Positions 1-8,254 of a stretch of 64,000 bases of DNA are shown here, piece by piece (position 1 is the stretch's first letter; every line of letters starts with the position of its first letter). The DNA comes from an uncultured Saprospiraceae bacterium (GTDB lineage: Bacteria; Bacteroidota; Bacteroidia; Chitinophagales; Saprospiraceae). The notes beneath the pieces are model-generated. The model was not told where the DNA came from. It saw nothing but the letters and a program-made list of their open reading frames with translations, and did not search any database. The stretch spans positions 124,001-188,000 of the forward strand of contig CALEYL010000036.1 of assembly GCA_937926205.1 (NCBI GenBank), written 5' to 3'. A program made the position numbers and the translations under genes.

Positions 1-14
1 GAATAAAAATTTAA

Positions 15-338
15 CAATCAAGATTATACGTGTAAATTTCCCATGCCAACTGCCAACTGAAAGACTGCGAACTGCCAACTGATTTATGCTTAACTTTCAG
101 TTGCTTATTCCAAGGTCAATCAGAAGTACACCCAAATCTGCCAACTGCCAACTGAAAGACTGCCAACTGAATCAAAGGATTGCAATCAAGATTATACGTG
201 CAAACTGCCAACTGCCAACTGCCAACTGAAAGACTGCCAACTGAATCAAAGGATTGCAATCAAGATTATACGTGCAAACTGCCCCTGCCAACTGCCAACT
301 GAAAGACTGCGAACTGAACAACTGCCAACTAAAAAATA
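15..338. repeat. Imperfect tandem repeats upstream of the transporter gene
   Basis: A 74-bp unit occurs twice in tandem (about 160-233 and 234-307). The 18-bp core CAATCAAGATTATACGTG appears at 15-32, 183-200 and 257-274, so a third degenerate copy lies at the window edge. Inside the unit the heptamer CTGCCAA is repeated many times. No coding potential is convincing. The array ends about 20 bp before the ATG of the next gene and may extend left of the window. Confidence 0.8.
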
Positions 339-353
339 AATCCACACAACAAC

Positions 354-1868
354 ATGAGCCAACCAACACACAAGCCACGTCTTTCTTTCTGGGAAATCTG
401 GAACATGAGCTTCGGATTTCTGGGCATTCAGTTTGGATTTGCGTTGCAAAACGGCAACGTGAGCCGCATTTTCGAAACGCTTGGCGCCAAAGTAGACGAG
501 ATTCCGATTTTATGGATTGCAGCGCCGGTCACCGGCCTCGTCATACAGCCCATTATCGGTTATTTCAGCGACCGAACATGGGGGCGTTTGGGGCGGCGGC
601 GGCCTTTCTTTCTGGTTGGGGCCATACTGGCATCGATAGCGCTGCTGTTTATGCCCAATTCGCCTACTTTGTGGATTGCTGCCGGTACGCTCTGGCTCAT
701 GGATGCTTCCATCAACATCACGATGGAGCCTTTCCGGGCTTTTGTAGGCGACAACCTGCCCTCAGAGCAGCGCACGACTGGTTTTGCCATGCAGAGTTTT
801 TTCATTGGCGTAGGCGCCGTTGTCGCTTCGTTGATGCCCTATATCCTGTCGAATTGGATTGGCGTGAGCCATACAGCGCCCGAAGGGATTGTTCCCGATT
901 CGGTCAAATGGTCCTTCTACTTTGGCGGCGGGGTCTTCCTGCTGGCAGTGTTGTGGACGGTTTTTCGTTCCCGGGAGTATTCGCCCGAACAACTGGAAGC
1001 TCATGAAGCGGCAGAAGGCAAGGTGGAATACCAGAAAGAGGCCCGCGACAGCAGCTATTACTTTAGCAATGGCGGAAGGCAAATCGGTTTGGGTTTGCTG
1101 ATTGCGGTCATTGGCATTCTGTTGACCGTGATGGTCGTCTGGTTCAAACTCGACAAAGAATTGTACGTGCTGGCTGTTGGCGTACTGGCTGCCGGTCTGT
1201 TGCTGTTCCTTTCCGGCGCCCTGCAGCGCAGCGGGAATTACCAGAACGGTTTTGTCACCATTATGAACGATTTCCAGGACATGCCGCGCACCATGAAGCA
1301 ATTGGCGCCGGTGCAGTTTTTCTCCTGGTTTGCCTTGTTTTCGATGTGGATCTACACCACCAGCGCCGTAACGAGTCAAATCTACGGCACATCCGATACC
1401 ACAACTGCCGCTTACAACGAAGGCGCTGACTGGGTAGGTGTTTGCTTTGCCGTTTACAACGGCGTGGCAGCTTTGGTGGCCTTTCTGATCCCCGTTCTGG
1501 CTGCGCGTACGAGCCGCAAAATGGCCCACGCCATCTGTCTGCTTTTCGGTGCGCTGGGTTTGATCTCTATCTTTTTTATCAAAGATCCCAACCTGCTGCT
1601 CGGCTCTATGATCGGCGTTGGTATTGCCTGGGCCAGCATCCTGTCGATGCCCTACGCCATCCTCACCGGCGCTTTGCCATCTGCCAAAATGGGCTATTAC
1701 ATGGGCGTCTTCAACTTTTTTATCGTTATTCCGCAGATCGTGGCAGCTTCCATTCTCGGATTCTTGGTGTCTAAGTTTTTTGGCGGCCATGCGGTCTATG
1801 CGCTGATTGTTGGCGGGGTGTCGTTTGTGTTGGCGGCTGGGTTGACGGTCAGGGTGGAGGATAAGTAA
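354..1868 (+). CDS. MFS sugar transporter, SLC45/GPH-like
   Basis: This 504-residue inner-membrane protein has about 12 hydrophobic segments and belongs to the major facilitator superfamily. The N-terminal part carries the motif RTWGRLGRRRPF (about residues 74-85), the loop 2-3 signature (D-R-x-x-GRRRP) typical of the SLC45/glycoside-pentoside-hexuronide carriers that take up maltose or sucrose. A large hydrophilic loop follows near residues 215-240. The ATG at 354 is preceded by repeats with no better upstream start. It is transcribed alone, but two GH13 enzymes and an HTCS lie 8-15 kb downstream on the same strand, so uptake of malto-oligosaccharides is the likely role. The exact substrate is inference. 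Confidence 0.85.
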   Translation: MSQPTHKPRLSFWEIWNMSFGFLGIQFGFALQNGNVSRIFETLGAKVDEIPILWIAAPVTGLVIQPIIGYFSDRTWGRLGRRRPFFLVGAILASIALLFMPNSPTLWIAAGTLWLMDASINITMEPFRAFVGDNLPSEQRTTGFAMQSFFIGVGAVVASLMPYILSNWIGVSHTAPEGIVPDSVKWSFYFGGGVFLLAVLWTVFRSREYSPEQLEAHEAAEGKVEYQKEARDSSYYFSNGGRQIGLGLLIAVIGILLTVMVVWFKLDKELYVLAVGVLAAGLLLFLSGALQRSGNYQNGFVTIMNDFQDMPRTMKQLAPVQFFSWFALFSMWIYTTSAVTSQIYGTSDTTTAAYNEGADWVGVCFAVYNGVAALVAFLIPVLAARTSRKMAHAICLLFGALGLISIFFIKDPNLLLGSMIGVGIAWASILSMPYAILTGALPSAKMGYYMGVFNFFIVIPQIVAASILGFLVSKFFGGHAVYALIVGGVSFVLAAGLTVRVEDK

Positions 1869-1900
1869 GTAATTGTCCTAACCTGAAGCCGGGCAGGCAG

Positions 1901-1940
1901 AAAACAGGGGCGAGGCTCTGTTGAAGCGCATCGCCCCCTG
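1901..1940 (-). terminator. Probable terminator of the minus-strand barrel gene
   Basis: CAGGGGCGA (1905-1913) pairs with TCGCCCCCTG (1931-1940), with one bulged base. On the minus strand the stem is followed by TTTTC. It lies about 60 bp beyond the stop codon of the gene ending at 2003 and faces the end of the transporter gene, so it may serve both. Confidence 0.55.
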
Positions 1941-2002
1941 GGTGTTGAAGAAGGAAGTTAAACGATTTATACACAAAGCAAGCGCCCTGTGCTGCTGGCG
2001 GG

Positions 2003-2590
2003 TTATTGAATTTTCCAGGTAAATCCGCAGCTGAGTAAGGAAATCCCCATACCCAACTCACTGAAAACCCTTAGGTTTTTACTCAGGGCGAACCGCCCGC
2101 CCAAAAAGGCAGAGAGGTAGCCTTTTCCGGTATGGTATTCCCTGATGGGTTGTGTAGTTCTCGCTTTTTCGAGTTCGTGAACAGTGATTCGGGAGGTACC
2201 GTAGCCCGCCATCATACCGCCGTAAACTTCCCACCGATAGAGGTTTGTTGTGTGGGCAGCCGCCCTAAATCCAACCATTGTGTAATGGTTGCGGTGCATG
2301 GAAGGCGCGGTATTTCCCTGTCTTTTTCTCAGGGCCTCCGAAACAGAGGCGCCAGTCTGTATGCCGAGGCTCATGTTTGCCTTAATTCTGTAGTTCGCCC
2401 CAAGCAGGACCGGTGGCATGATGGTGTGGGTACGGTCTTTCAAAAAGGTGGGCAACAATCCGGCGCCGGTCTCGACTTCCCAGAAGTTGGTCTTTTTACA
2501 ACGACCTTTTTTGCAGTAACACTGGGCATTGGTGGCTTGAACCATCATGACGACAATCATCATTGTCAGGAGCATGTGTGCTGGTTTCAT
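2003..2590 (-). CDS. Predicted outer-membrane beta-barrel protein, unknown function
   Basis: The 195-residue product starts with a signal peptide (MKPAHMLLTMMIVVMMVQATNA) followed by a short Cys/Lys-rich stretch (CYCKKGRCKK). The remainder alternates hydrophobic and polar residues and repeatedly shows Gly-aromatic strand patterns (for example GAGLLPTF, GYLSAFLGGRFAL, FSELGMGISLL), as in small PorT-like or OmpA-barrel outer-membrane proteins. It is monocistronic. No conserved enzyme motif is visible. Location in the outer membrane is inference from composition; function unknown. Confidence 0.65.
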   Translation of the reverse strand: MKPAHMLLTMMIVVMMVQATNAQCYCKKGRCKKTNFWEVETGAGLLPTFLKDRTHTIMPPVLLGANYRIKANMSLGIQTGASVSEALRKRQGNTAPSMHRNHYTMVGFRAAAHTTNLYRWEVYGGMMAGYGTSRITVHELEKARTTQPIREYHTGKGYLSAFLGGRFALSKNLRVFSELGMGISLLSCGFTWKIQ

Positions 2591-3016
2591 AGGTGATTTT
2601 CAGTTTGGTTATAGAATTCATAGTGTAAAGTACTTTGGGTTTACTGGCCGCCATTCGGGGTGGGCTGGAGGCGCAATCAGGTTCAGGTTTGAAAAATATA
2701 GATTCCGATTCTACCTGTCCTGCAGATAAAAGTACATCAATATCAATTAGTTAGTCTGGAAAGTGAACGAATCGACCTTTTACAGGGATGAAAGGGGCGT
2801 GTTTTGTAAGGAAGGGGCGTTCGATGCCCTGTTACAGCAGTTGGAAAGCAGTGGAGCCTCGGCACGAGCGGGGAAAGTGAGTAGCCGTTGAGGGTTGTTG
2901 GTTGCACGTTGATCGTTGGCTATTCTGCTTTTGACACGTAGGCAATTTGCAGTGGCAGTTGCTGTTCTACTTTCTACGGCCTTTGGTCTGGAACTGCCAA
3001 TTAGCTAATACACCAA
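2591..3016. other. Intergenic, no gene seen
   Basis: These 426 bases separate two minus-strand genes. They must hold the promoter of the barrel gene. No ORF, convincing hairpin or repeat array was found. A short GGCACGAG stretch near 2860 recalls the GC-rich repeats found at 10.8 and 13.2 kb but is too short to call. Confidence 0.4.
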
Positions 3017-3817
3017 TCACCAAACAGTATGTAGGTCCATTTCTACCAGCGGAATTTCATTCACCCTGCCATCTGAGGTGAATTGTTGTAGACGCCAGTT
3101 CCATATTTCCAAGGTATCAGATTTATGAATTTTTATGCTCAATAAGCCATATTCTGAATTTTTCAGGGTATCTGTGCCGGAGATTAAATATACCTTTTCA
3201 GTATTGTTGAAAGGTTTAATGGATAATTCATACAAAATGGAATCCTTACGTGCTGTTGATCTAATAAATGGCTCAGTAGCGCCGAGGTTTCCAGCTTTTA
3301 ATATGCAGGTTAACAGTTTTTCCCTTGCTTTGTCAAATTGCCATTTTATGACATGATACCGGTCGTTTTTTATCCCTTCCAGATAGTACCACGTACCATC
3401 CAGCGCTACCCGCTCTGTATTTCCAGCATAATGTGTGCTGCACCAAAAATCGGTCTTTTCCAATTCCTTGGTGATTGCATCCCATTCATACGGTTCAAGT
3501 TCAATGACCCTCCTTACTTCCTTCTTTAATTTTGGAGCATATCCATCTATGAACAACTGATATTTCGTTCCTTGTTTGCCTATGGTAAAACACAAAGACG
3601 AAACCCAGCCATTTTTCCAGATCAGCCGGTAGATTTCAGTAAACCCACTTGTTGTAAACTTTTCCAGTGTGGTTAATTGGGGATCAATTACTTTCAACTC
3701 TGCTTTCAGACCCTCCAGTGTAAAGCCATTGGTGGTCAAATCAGTAGCACAGGATATATCCTGATCTGAGCAGGAGAAAATTAAAACCAGCAGGAACAGA
3801 AGGTATGTTGTTTTCAT
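3017..3817 (-). CDS. Hypothetical lipoprotein
   Basis: The 266-residue product begins MKTTYLLFLLVLIFSCSDQD, a lipoprotein signal with a lipobox ending at Cys16, so it is predicted to be lipid-anchored in the envelope. The mature part has no recognised motif. It is rich in Trp and acidic/basic pairs and ends LVEMDLHTVW. It is a single gene, with lower GC than the transporter region. No family could be assigned; orphan lipoproteins of this size are frequent in Bacteroidota. Confidence 0.7.
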   Translation of the reverse strand: MKTTYLLFLLVLIFSCSDQDISCATDLTTNGFTLEGLKAELKVIDPQLTTLEKFTTSGFTEIYRLIWKNGWVSSLCFTIGKQGTKYQLFIDGYAPKLKKEVRRVIELEPYEWDAITKELEKTDFWCSTHYAGNTERVALDGTWYYLEGIKNDRYHVIKWQFDKAREKLLTCILKAGNLGATEPFIRSTARKDSILYELSIKPFNNTEKVYLISGTDTLKNSEYGLLSIKIHKSDTLEIWNWRLQQFTSDGRVNEIPLVEMDLHTVW

Positions 3818-4157
3818 GGATTATTGCAGTTTAAAGATTAGCATAACAGTAAATCTTTTCAAAAGGCACATAGGGGCAAGAGCTTTGCTAACCTTTATAA
3901 AATCATAGTGTTCTTCGTGGTTTAATTCTCCGCAGGTTGGTAAAAAACAGGATGCTTGTCAAAGCAGGAAATACAAAAAACGACAACAATTGAAACCTTA
4001 CTTTACTAATTCGGGCAGCAATCTTTGCCTCATTTCTATGATATAAAAGAATCCTTTCCCGGCAAAGCGCACTACAGAACACACGGTACAGCACCCCCTT
4101 TGCCAATTTGCCTTTCGCCAATCTGCATGTTTTTTCCTTCCCCCTCAGCCCCATTTT
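3818..4157. other. Intergenic, no credible gene
   Basis: The space between the lipoprotein gene and the gamma-subunit gene holds a 100-codon minus-strand reading frame (3903-4205) that overlaps a dispersed repeat and has an unusual composition; I treat it as noise. Nothing else was seen. Confidence 0.4.
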
Positions 4158-4191
4158 CAAAACTTGTCCCGCCCGAGCGGGGTTTTCAAAT
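4158..4191 (-). repeat. Gene-end repeat, copy A (terminator-like)
   Basis: Read on the minus strand, this copy starts about 10 bases beyond the stop codon at 4202 and runs ATTTGAAAACCCCGCTCGGG then CGGGACAAGTTTTG. The stem CCCGC/GCGGG is followed by ACAAGTTTT. Two further copies (56579-56614 and 63424-63459) lie in the same orientation behind other genes. Confidence 0.75.
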
Positions 4192-4201
4192 TTCCAAATT
4201 A

Positions 4202-4846
4202 TCAAATCAAATCCCCAACCCCCAACTTATCCACCCAGGCTTGTGGCGGGCCATCCCACGCATTCGGCATATTGCCGATATATTGCAGGTCTTCTATGCC
4301 CATTTTGCTGCTCCAGAAACCGTAGGCGGTGAAGTCGCGGAAGAGGTTAAAAAACTCCACCCCGTGGCTCATTTCGGGCTTGGCCGTATCGGGCCAGGCG
4401 ATGTCGTCCAGCACAAGGTCTTGTTGTGCTTCCGTGCAGGTCGCAAAATCCGCGTTAAAGCGTTTGAGGCATTCGGCGTTCAGCCAGGCCAGGCCGCCCC
4501 GCATTTTGGTCTGCACTTCCCATTCTTCCGGGAAATCGAGCATCATAAATTCGATGAAAGGCACGCAGCCTGCCGATTCGGCATTACCCGATTTATCATC
4601 GGCGGGGATGATGCGGTTGGCCAGTACCCGAACGGTTTCCCGCTCAAAATCGGTGAAGAATTTTTCCTGCAAAAGCAGTCTGTCTTCTTCCGAAAGGTCT
4701 TTAAAACCTTCGGAATTGTCGTGCATGCCCTCATGACCTTCCTCGGGCATGGTTTTGTTGTCCGTTTTGCATCCTGCCGGCAGGCCTGCAGCCACACTGG
4801 CTAAAGTGATGTAAAACAGGCTATCTCTTCTGCTGATCTTTTTCAT
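4202..4846 (-). CDS. Gluconate 2-dehydrogenase subunit 3 family protein (gamma subunit)
   Basis: The 214-residue protein resembles the small hitchhiker subunit of FAD-dependent sugar dehydrogenases. It starts MKKISRRDSLFYITLASV with a Tat-like twin arginine and a possible lipobox (GLPAGC), so folded export with lipid anchoring is plausible. Typical features are FFTDFERETVRVLANRIIPA, the acidic DDKSGNAESAG stretch and a C-terminal GFWSSKMG-containing segment. It lies 10 bp behind the GMC oxidoreductase gene, in the same operon. In characterised systems the gamma subunit carries the flavoprotein across the membrane through the Tat pathway and supports its maturation. No cytochrome subunit gene is adjacent. 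Confidence 0.85.
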   Translation of the reverse strand: MKKISRRDSLFYITLASVAAGLPAGCKTDNKTMPEEGHEGMHDNSEGFKDLSEEDRLLLQEKFFTDFERETVRVLANRIIPADDKSGNAESAGCVPFIEFMMLDFPEEWEVQTKMRGGLAWLNAECLKRFNADFATCTEAQQDLVLDDIAWPDTAKPEMSHGVEFFNLFRDFTAYGFWSSKMGIEDLQYIGNMPNAWDGPPQAWVDKLGVGDLI

Positions 4847-4856
4847 GAGCCTTTTT

Positions 4857-6587
4857 TTAGATTTCCTTCTTTTTCAATTTGTCCGCCAGATACTCCGAAG
4901 CGCGCATCGACAGCGCAAGGATGGTCCAGGTCGGGTTTTTATCCGGCATGGACACAAACGAAGCGCCGTCCACCACAAACAGGTTTTTGACATCGTGCGA
5001 CTGACAATAGCTGTTCAGGACTGAACTGCGCGGATCGTTGCCCATACGTGCGACGCCAACTTCGTGGATGATTTCACCCGGTTTGGCCAGCCCGAAATTG
5101 CTTTCACGACCGGGTATCGGTCCTATAACTTTACCACCCATCGTGTGAATCATTTCGGAGAATGTATCCATCATGTGTTTGGCTTGCCGGATCTCGTGCT
5201 CGCTCCACTTATAACTGAAACGCAATACGGGGATGCCCCACTGGTCTACCACGCTGGGGTCTATTTCACATTTGTTGTGCTTGAAAGCAATGGCTTCGCC
5301 GCGCCCTGAAAGCCCGACCACCGAACCGTACAAACGCCGGTAATCCTCTTTGAGTTGCCGGCCGTAACCACCGCCGCCTTTGGCGCGTACAACGCCGTCA
5401 ATGTCTCCGAGCCAGGCGTTGATCTTGTGAATTTCACCGCCAAATCCGTAGCTCGGCATGCCGCGTCCGCCCCAAACTTCGATGTGGTACCCTCTGGGGA
5501 AATTGAGTTTCGCTTTATTGAGCCACCAGGGCGTGTAGAGGTGCATGCCGCCGGTGCCGTCTTCATTGTGAGGAATATAATCCACCAGCTTTGGAATAAA
5601 ACCCGCGAGGCTGGCGCCGGTCGAGTCCATCAGGTATTGGCCCAGCACACCGCTGGAGTTGCCCAATCCGTTGGGATGGCGAGTGGATTTTGAGTTGAGC
5701 ATCAGGCGCGCCGATTCGCAGGCGCCTGCAGCCAGTATGACCGATTTGGCTTTGATGCGGTATTCCTTGCCGTCTTCTTTGTTGACATAAGCAACCCCGG
5801 TCGCATTTCCCTCCGAATCAGTAAGTACTTCGCGCGCCATGGCGTTGAGCACAAGGGTGAGTTTGCCCGTTGCTTTTGCCGGTGGAAAAAGAACCGATGG
5901 CGATGAAAAATTGGAATGGGTGCTGCAACCCCGGTTGCATTGTCCGCAATAATGGCAGGCTGCCCGTCCGTTCAGCGGTTTCGTCAAAATGGAAAGGCGC
6001 GAAGGAACGACCGGAATGTTCAATTTCATGCCGGCCTGCTTCACCAACAATTCGTAGCCTCTTGGTTTTGGCGGCGGCATAAAAATACCGTCCGGTTCGT
6101 TGAGCAAGCCTTCGTTGGTACCAAAGATACCAACCAGGCGATCCACTCTGTCATAATAAGGTTTGATGTCATCATAAGAGATGGGCCAGTCGTCGCCCAG
6201 GCCGTCGATGCTTTTGCGTTTGAAATCGAGTGGCCCGAACCGCAGCGAAATGCGTCCCCAGTGGTTGGTACGGCCGCCGAGCATGCGGGATCTGAACCAT
6301 GCCCAGCCATGTCCGCCGGGCTCTACAGTATAGGGCTCGCCTTTGATTTTCCAACCGCCGTAAGCGGCGTCAAATTCGCCGAAAGGCTTATGGGTACCCG
6401 CGCCACGACGGGGTGATTGGTACGGCCATTTGAACATATCGCCTTCTGCAGAGTCGTAAAAAGGCCCTGCTTCGAGCACGGCCACTTCTGCGCCGGATTC
6501 TGTCATCACTTTGGCTGCCATGCCGCCTCCTGCACCGGAGCCAATGATGCAGACGTCGTACACTTTCGTACTTTCTATGATTTGCAT
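4857..6587 (-). CDS. GMC-family FAD-dependent oxidoreductase (alpha subunit)
   Basis: The 576-residue flavoprotein has an N-terminal dinucleotide-binding motif (IIGSGAGGGMAA, about residues 14-25) and a C-terminal GMC block with HEVGVARMG and NPTWTILALSMRASEYL, which supply the active-site His and Asn. It has no signal peptide, as expected of a subunit exported with its Tat partner encoded immediately downstream. Cys211, Cys214, Cys217 and Cys221 form a CxxCxxCxxxC cluster. In related FAD glucose dehydrogenases a nearby cysteine group binds a 3Fe-4S cluster. It probably oxidises a sugar, sugar acid or alcohol in the periplasm; the substrate is unknown. Confidence 0.88.
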   Translation of the reverse strand: MQIIESTKVYDVCIIGSGAGGGMAAKVMTESGAEVAVLEAGPFYDSAEGDMFKWPYQSPRRGAGTHKPFGEFDAAYGGWKIKGEPYTVEPGGHGWAWFRSRMLGGRTNHWGRISLRFGPLDFKRKSIDGLGDDWPISYDDIKPYYDRVDRLVGIFGTNEGLLNEPDGIFMPPPKPRGYELLVKQAGMKLNIPVVPSRLSILTKPLNGRAACHYCGQCNRGCSTHSNFSSPSVLFPPAKATGKLTLVLNAMAREVLTDSEGNATGVAYVNKEDGKEYRIKAKSVILAAGACESARLMLNSKSTRHPNGLGNSSGVLGQYLMDSTGASLAGFIPKLVDYIPHNEDGTGGMHLYTPWWLNKAKLNFPRGYHIEVWGGRGMPSYGFGGEIHKINAWLGDIDGVVRAKGGGGYGRQLKEDYRRLYGSVVGLSGRGEAIAFKHNKCEIDPSVVDQWGIPVLRFSYKWSEHEIRQAKHMMDTFSEMIHTMGGKVIGPIPGRESNFGLAKPGEIIHEVGVARMGNDPRSSVLNSYCQSHDVKNLFVVDGASFVSMPDKNPTWTILALSMRASEYLADKLKKKEI

Positions 6588-6705
6588 GTGTCTAAAGCTG
6601 GTTCAACGATTCGTTGGCTAAATTGCCGCAACCAAGATAGGTAATATTTGAAAACAACAAGTATTCAGGGAAAAATTTGGAGGAATTGCATATCCCATCT
6701 GCCAC

Positions 6706-6993
6706 TGTCATTCCCGAAAGGGCTATGGTTTACACACATCTTGGCAACTTATTGATTTTCAATGGTTTGTAAATTATACCGTAAAAAAGTAATTCATTGA
6801 AAATCAAATACTTACAGAACGAATTGTCGACTTGTGTGTAAACCGTAGCCCGAAAGGGAATCTGCGACGTCATACAAAGTGCTTTGTGGTTTTTACGCTG
6901 ACAGTCTTTGTGTTTAAACTATTAATAAATAGTCATTTGTAATCAAGGTTAATCAACTGTCGCGCTTTTGCAGATTCCCTTTCGGGAATGACA
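6706..6993. repeat. Inverted pair of REP-like palindromic sequences
   Basis: An intact 24-bp sequence at 6970-6993 (containing CCCTTTCGGGAATGACA) has an inverted partner on the left. The partner is split: TGTCATTCCCGAAAGGG lies at 6706-6722 and CCCGAAAGGGAATCTGC at 6849-6865. Without the intervening insertion the two would be perfect inverted copies about 100 bp apart, a REP-doublet arrangement. Confidence 0.75.
6723..6848. mobile_element. MITE-like insertion with target-site duplication
   Basis: The 126-bp insertion has 16-bp terminal inverted repeats (CTATGGTTTACACACA at the left, TGTGTGTAAACCGTAG at the right, one mismatch). It is bounded by the 10-bp direct repeat CCCGAAAGGG (6713-6722 and 6849-6858). 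The interior also folds back (GATTTTCAATG near 6754 against CATTGAAAATC at 6794). There is no ORF. A lone related end (TGTATGTAAACCGAAGC) lies at 7114-7130. Confidence 0.82.
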
Positions 6994-7214
6994 AACGGTT
7001 AAGGAGTGAAAGTTGAGATAACAATCGGCCCCTCAACTGCATGGAAATGGACGTTCGATGACAAAATATGATGATGGAGAAAAGAGTCAATCGCGGTAAT
7101 TTGATATAAAGATGTATGTAAACCGAAGCTGCCGTCAGGCAAGCGCGCGCTCTGTTTCCCTATGAAATCTGTTGCCGTAAACCTGAATCCGTGTAAATAA
7201 TCGCCGCAATTTTT

Positions 7215-7222
7215 TACTTTTG
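7215..7222 (+). promoter_or_regulatory. Candidate -7 box TACTTTTG
   Basis: TACTTTTG matches the Bacteroidota -7 consensus TAnnTTTG and lies 30 bp before the ATG at 7253. A convincing -33 element is not evident. Confidence 0.4.
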
Positions 7223-7252
7223 TTCACGAATCCAAAACCCAACGTCATCACT

Positions 7253-8245
7253 ATGAAAAAATCCAGCCTCCTACTTTCCATTTTCTGTTTTCTGTTCACG
7301 GCGCTTCAGGCACAGGTCATGGGCAACTATGGCAACCAGCAGAACACGTACCAGCAAATCCGCGAAAATGCCCAGTACCGGGCAGTACCCAAAGGCGCCA
7401 TGATGCTCGACGGTAATACGGTCGAAATCAGCATCAATGCCCTTTCGAATCAAAAAGCCGGCGCTTTTGTCGCCATTTTTAACCTGGTTCAGTTTGGAAA
7501 ATTAGCCGATGAAACCAACAGTCTGCTGAATACGCGGATTGGAAATTTTATTGCGGAATTGAAAAGCATGGGCATCCCCGAAACCGACATCCATGTGGAC
7601 ATGGTCAACTTTCTGCCGAAATACGAATTTGACGTCAGCAAAAAACTGTTCTCTAAAAAAACCTACACCGAAATCCCAAAAGGATTTGAATTGCAAAAAA
7701 ACATCCACGTGCGCTACAAAAAAGCCGCGCTGCTCGACAACATCGTCACGGCAGCCGCCAAGCAGGAAATTTACGACATCGTAAAAGTGGATTACTTTGT
7801 AGACGATTCGCAAGCCATTTATTCCCAATTGCGGGAATCCGCTTTCCAATACCTGAAAAACATTAAATCCCAATATCAAACGGTGGGAGTTAAGCTCGAC
7901 TCCGCCTACGTCATCACGGCTGAAAATGCGTGGGTGGCCTATCCCATCAACCGCTACGAGAGTTATCAGGCGTTCAGCACACAAAGCCTTGAAAGCATTG
8001 AAAAAAGCAGCGCCATCGTAACCACAGCGGAAAAGCCGATTTCAAGGTTCTACAACGCCATTCCGGCCAACGATTACGACATCGTCATCAACCCCGAAGT
8101 GCTGGAACCTTGCGTACAGTTTTCTTACAACCTGGTTGCACGCTTTACCCTGCCCGCCGCAAAACCGATGGTAAAAACCGAAATTAAGAAGGAATTCATC
8201 ATGGTAACGCCAGCCGGTGAGGTCAAATCGCTGAAGATTGAGTAA
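7253..8245 (+). CDS. SIMPL (DUF541)-like exported protein
   Basis: The 330-residue product starts at the ATG at 7253. The reading frame opens 33 bases earlier, but only this start gives a clean signal peptide (MKKSSLLLSIFCFLFTALQAQ). The mature part looks like a SIMPL/DUF541 domain: an N-terminal strand with TVEISINALSNQKA, a region of the type NSLLNTRIGNFIAELKSMGI followed by ETDIHVDMVNFLP, and a long helix-strand region to residue 250. Such proteins are periplasmic or outer-membrane associated and usually of unknown role. It is monocistronic behind a TAnnTTTG box. Assignment to the family is by pattern only. Confidence 0.6.
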   Translation: MKKSSLLLSIFCFLFTALQAQVMGNYGNQQNTYQQIRENAQYRAVPKGAMMLDGNTVEISINALSNQKAGAFVAIFNLVQFGKLADETNSLLNTRIGNFIAELKSMGIPETDIHVDMVNFLPKYEFDVSKKLFSKKTYTEIPKGFELQKNIHVRYKKAALLDNIVTAAAKQEIYDIVKVDYFVDDSQAIYSQLRESAFQYLKNIKSQYQTVGVKLDSAYVITAENAWVAYPINRYESYQAFSTQSLESIEKSSAIVTTAEKPISRFYNAIPANDYDIVINPEVLEPCVQFSYNLVARFTLPAAKPMVKTEIKKEFIMVTPAGEVKSLKIE

Positions 8246-8254
8246 GGCAATTTC

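Noticed and set aside
15..307. CRISPR array at the left edge
   Set aside because: Repeats are degenerate and tandem, with no unique spacers.
762..1790. Long minus-strand reading frame (342 codons) inside the transporter gene
   Set aside because: It is antisense to a clear MFS gene, has a His/Gln/Asn-rich composition without domains, and is a shadow of codon bias.
3903..4205. Minus-strand reading frame of 100 codons
   Set aside because: No signal or domain, overlaps the gene-end repeat and the stop of the gamma-subunit gene.
4025..4804. Plus-strand frame of 259 codons
   Set aside because: Antisense to the gamma-subunit gene; no domain.
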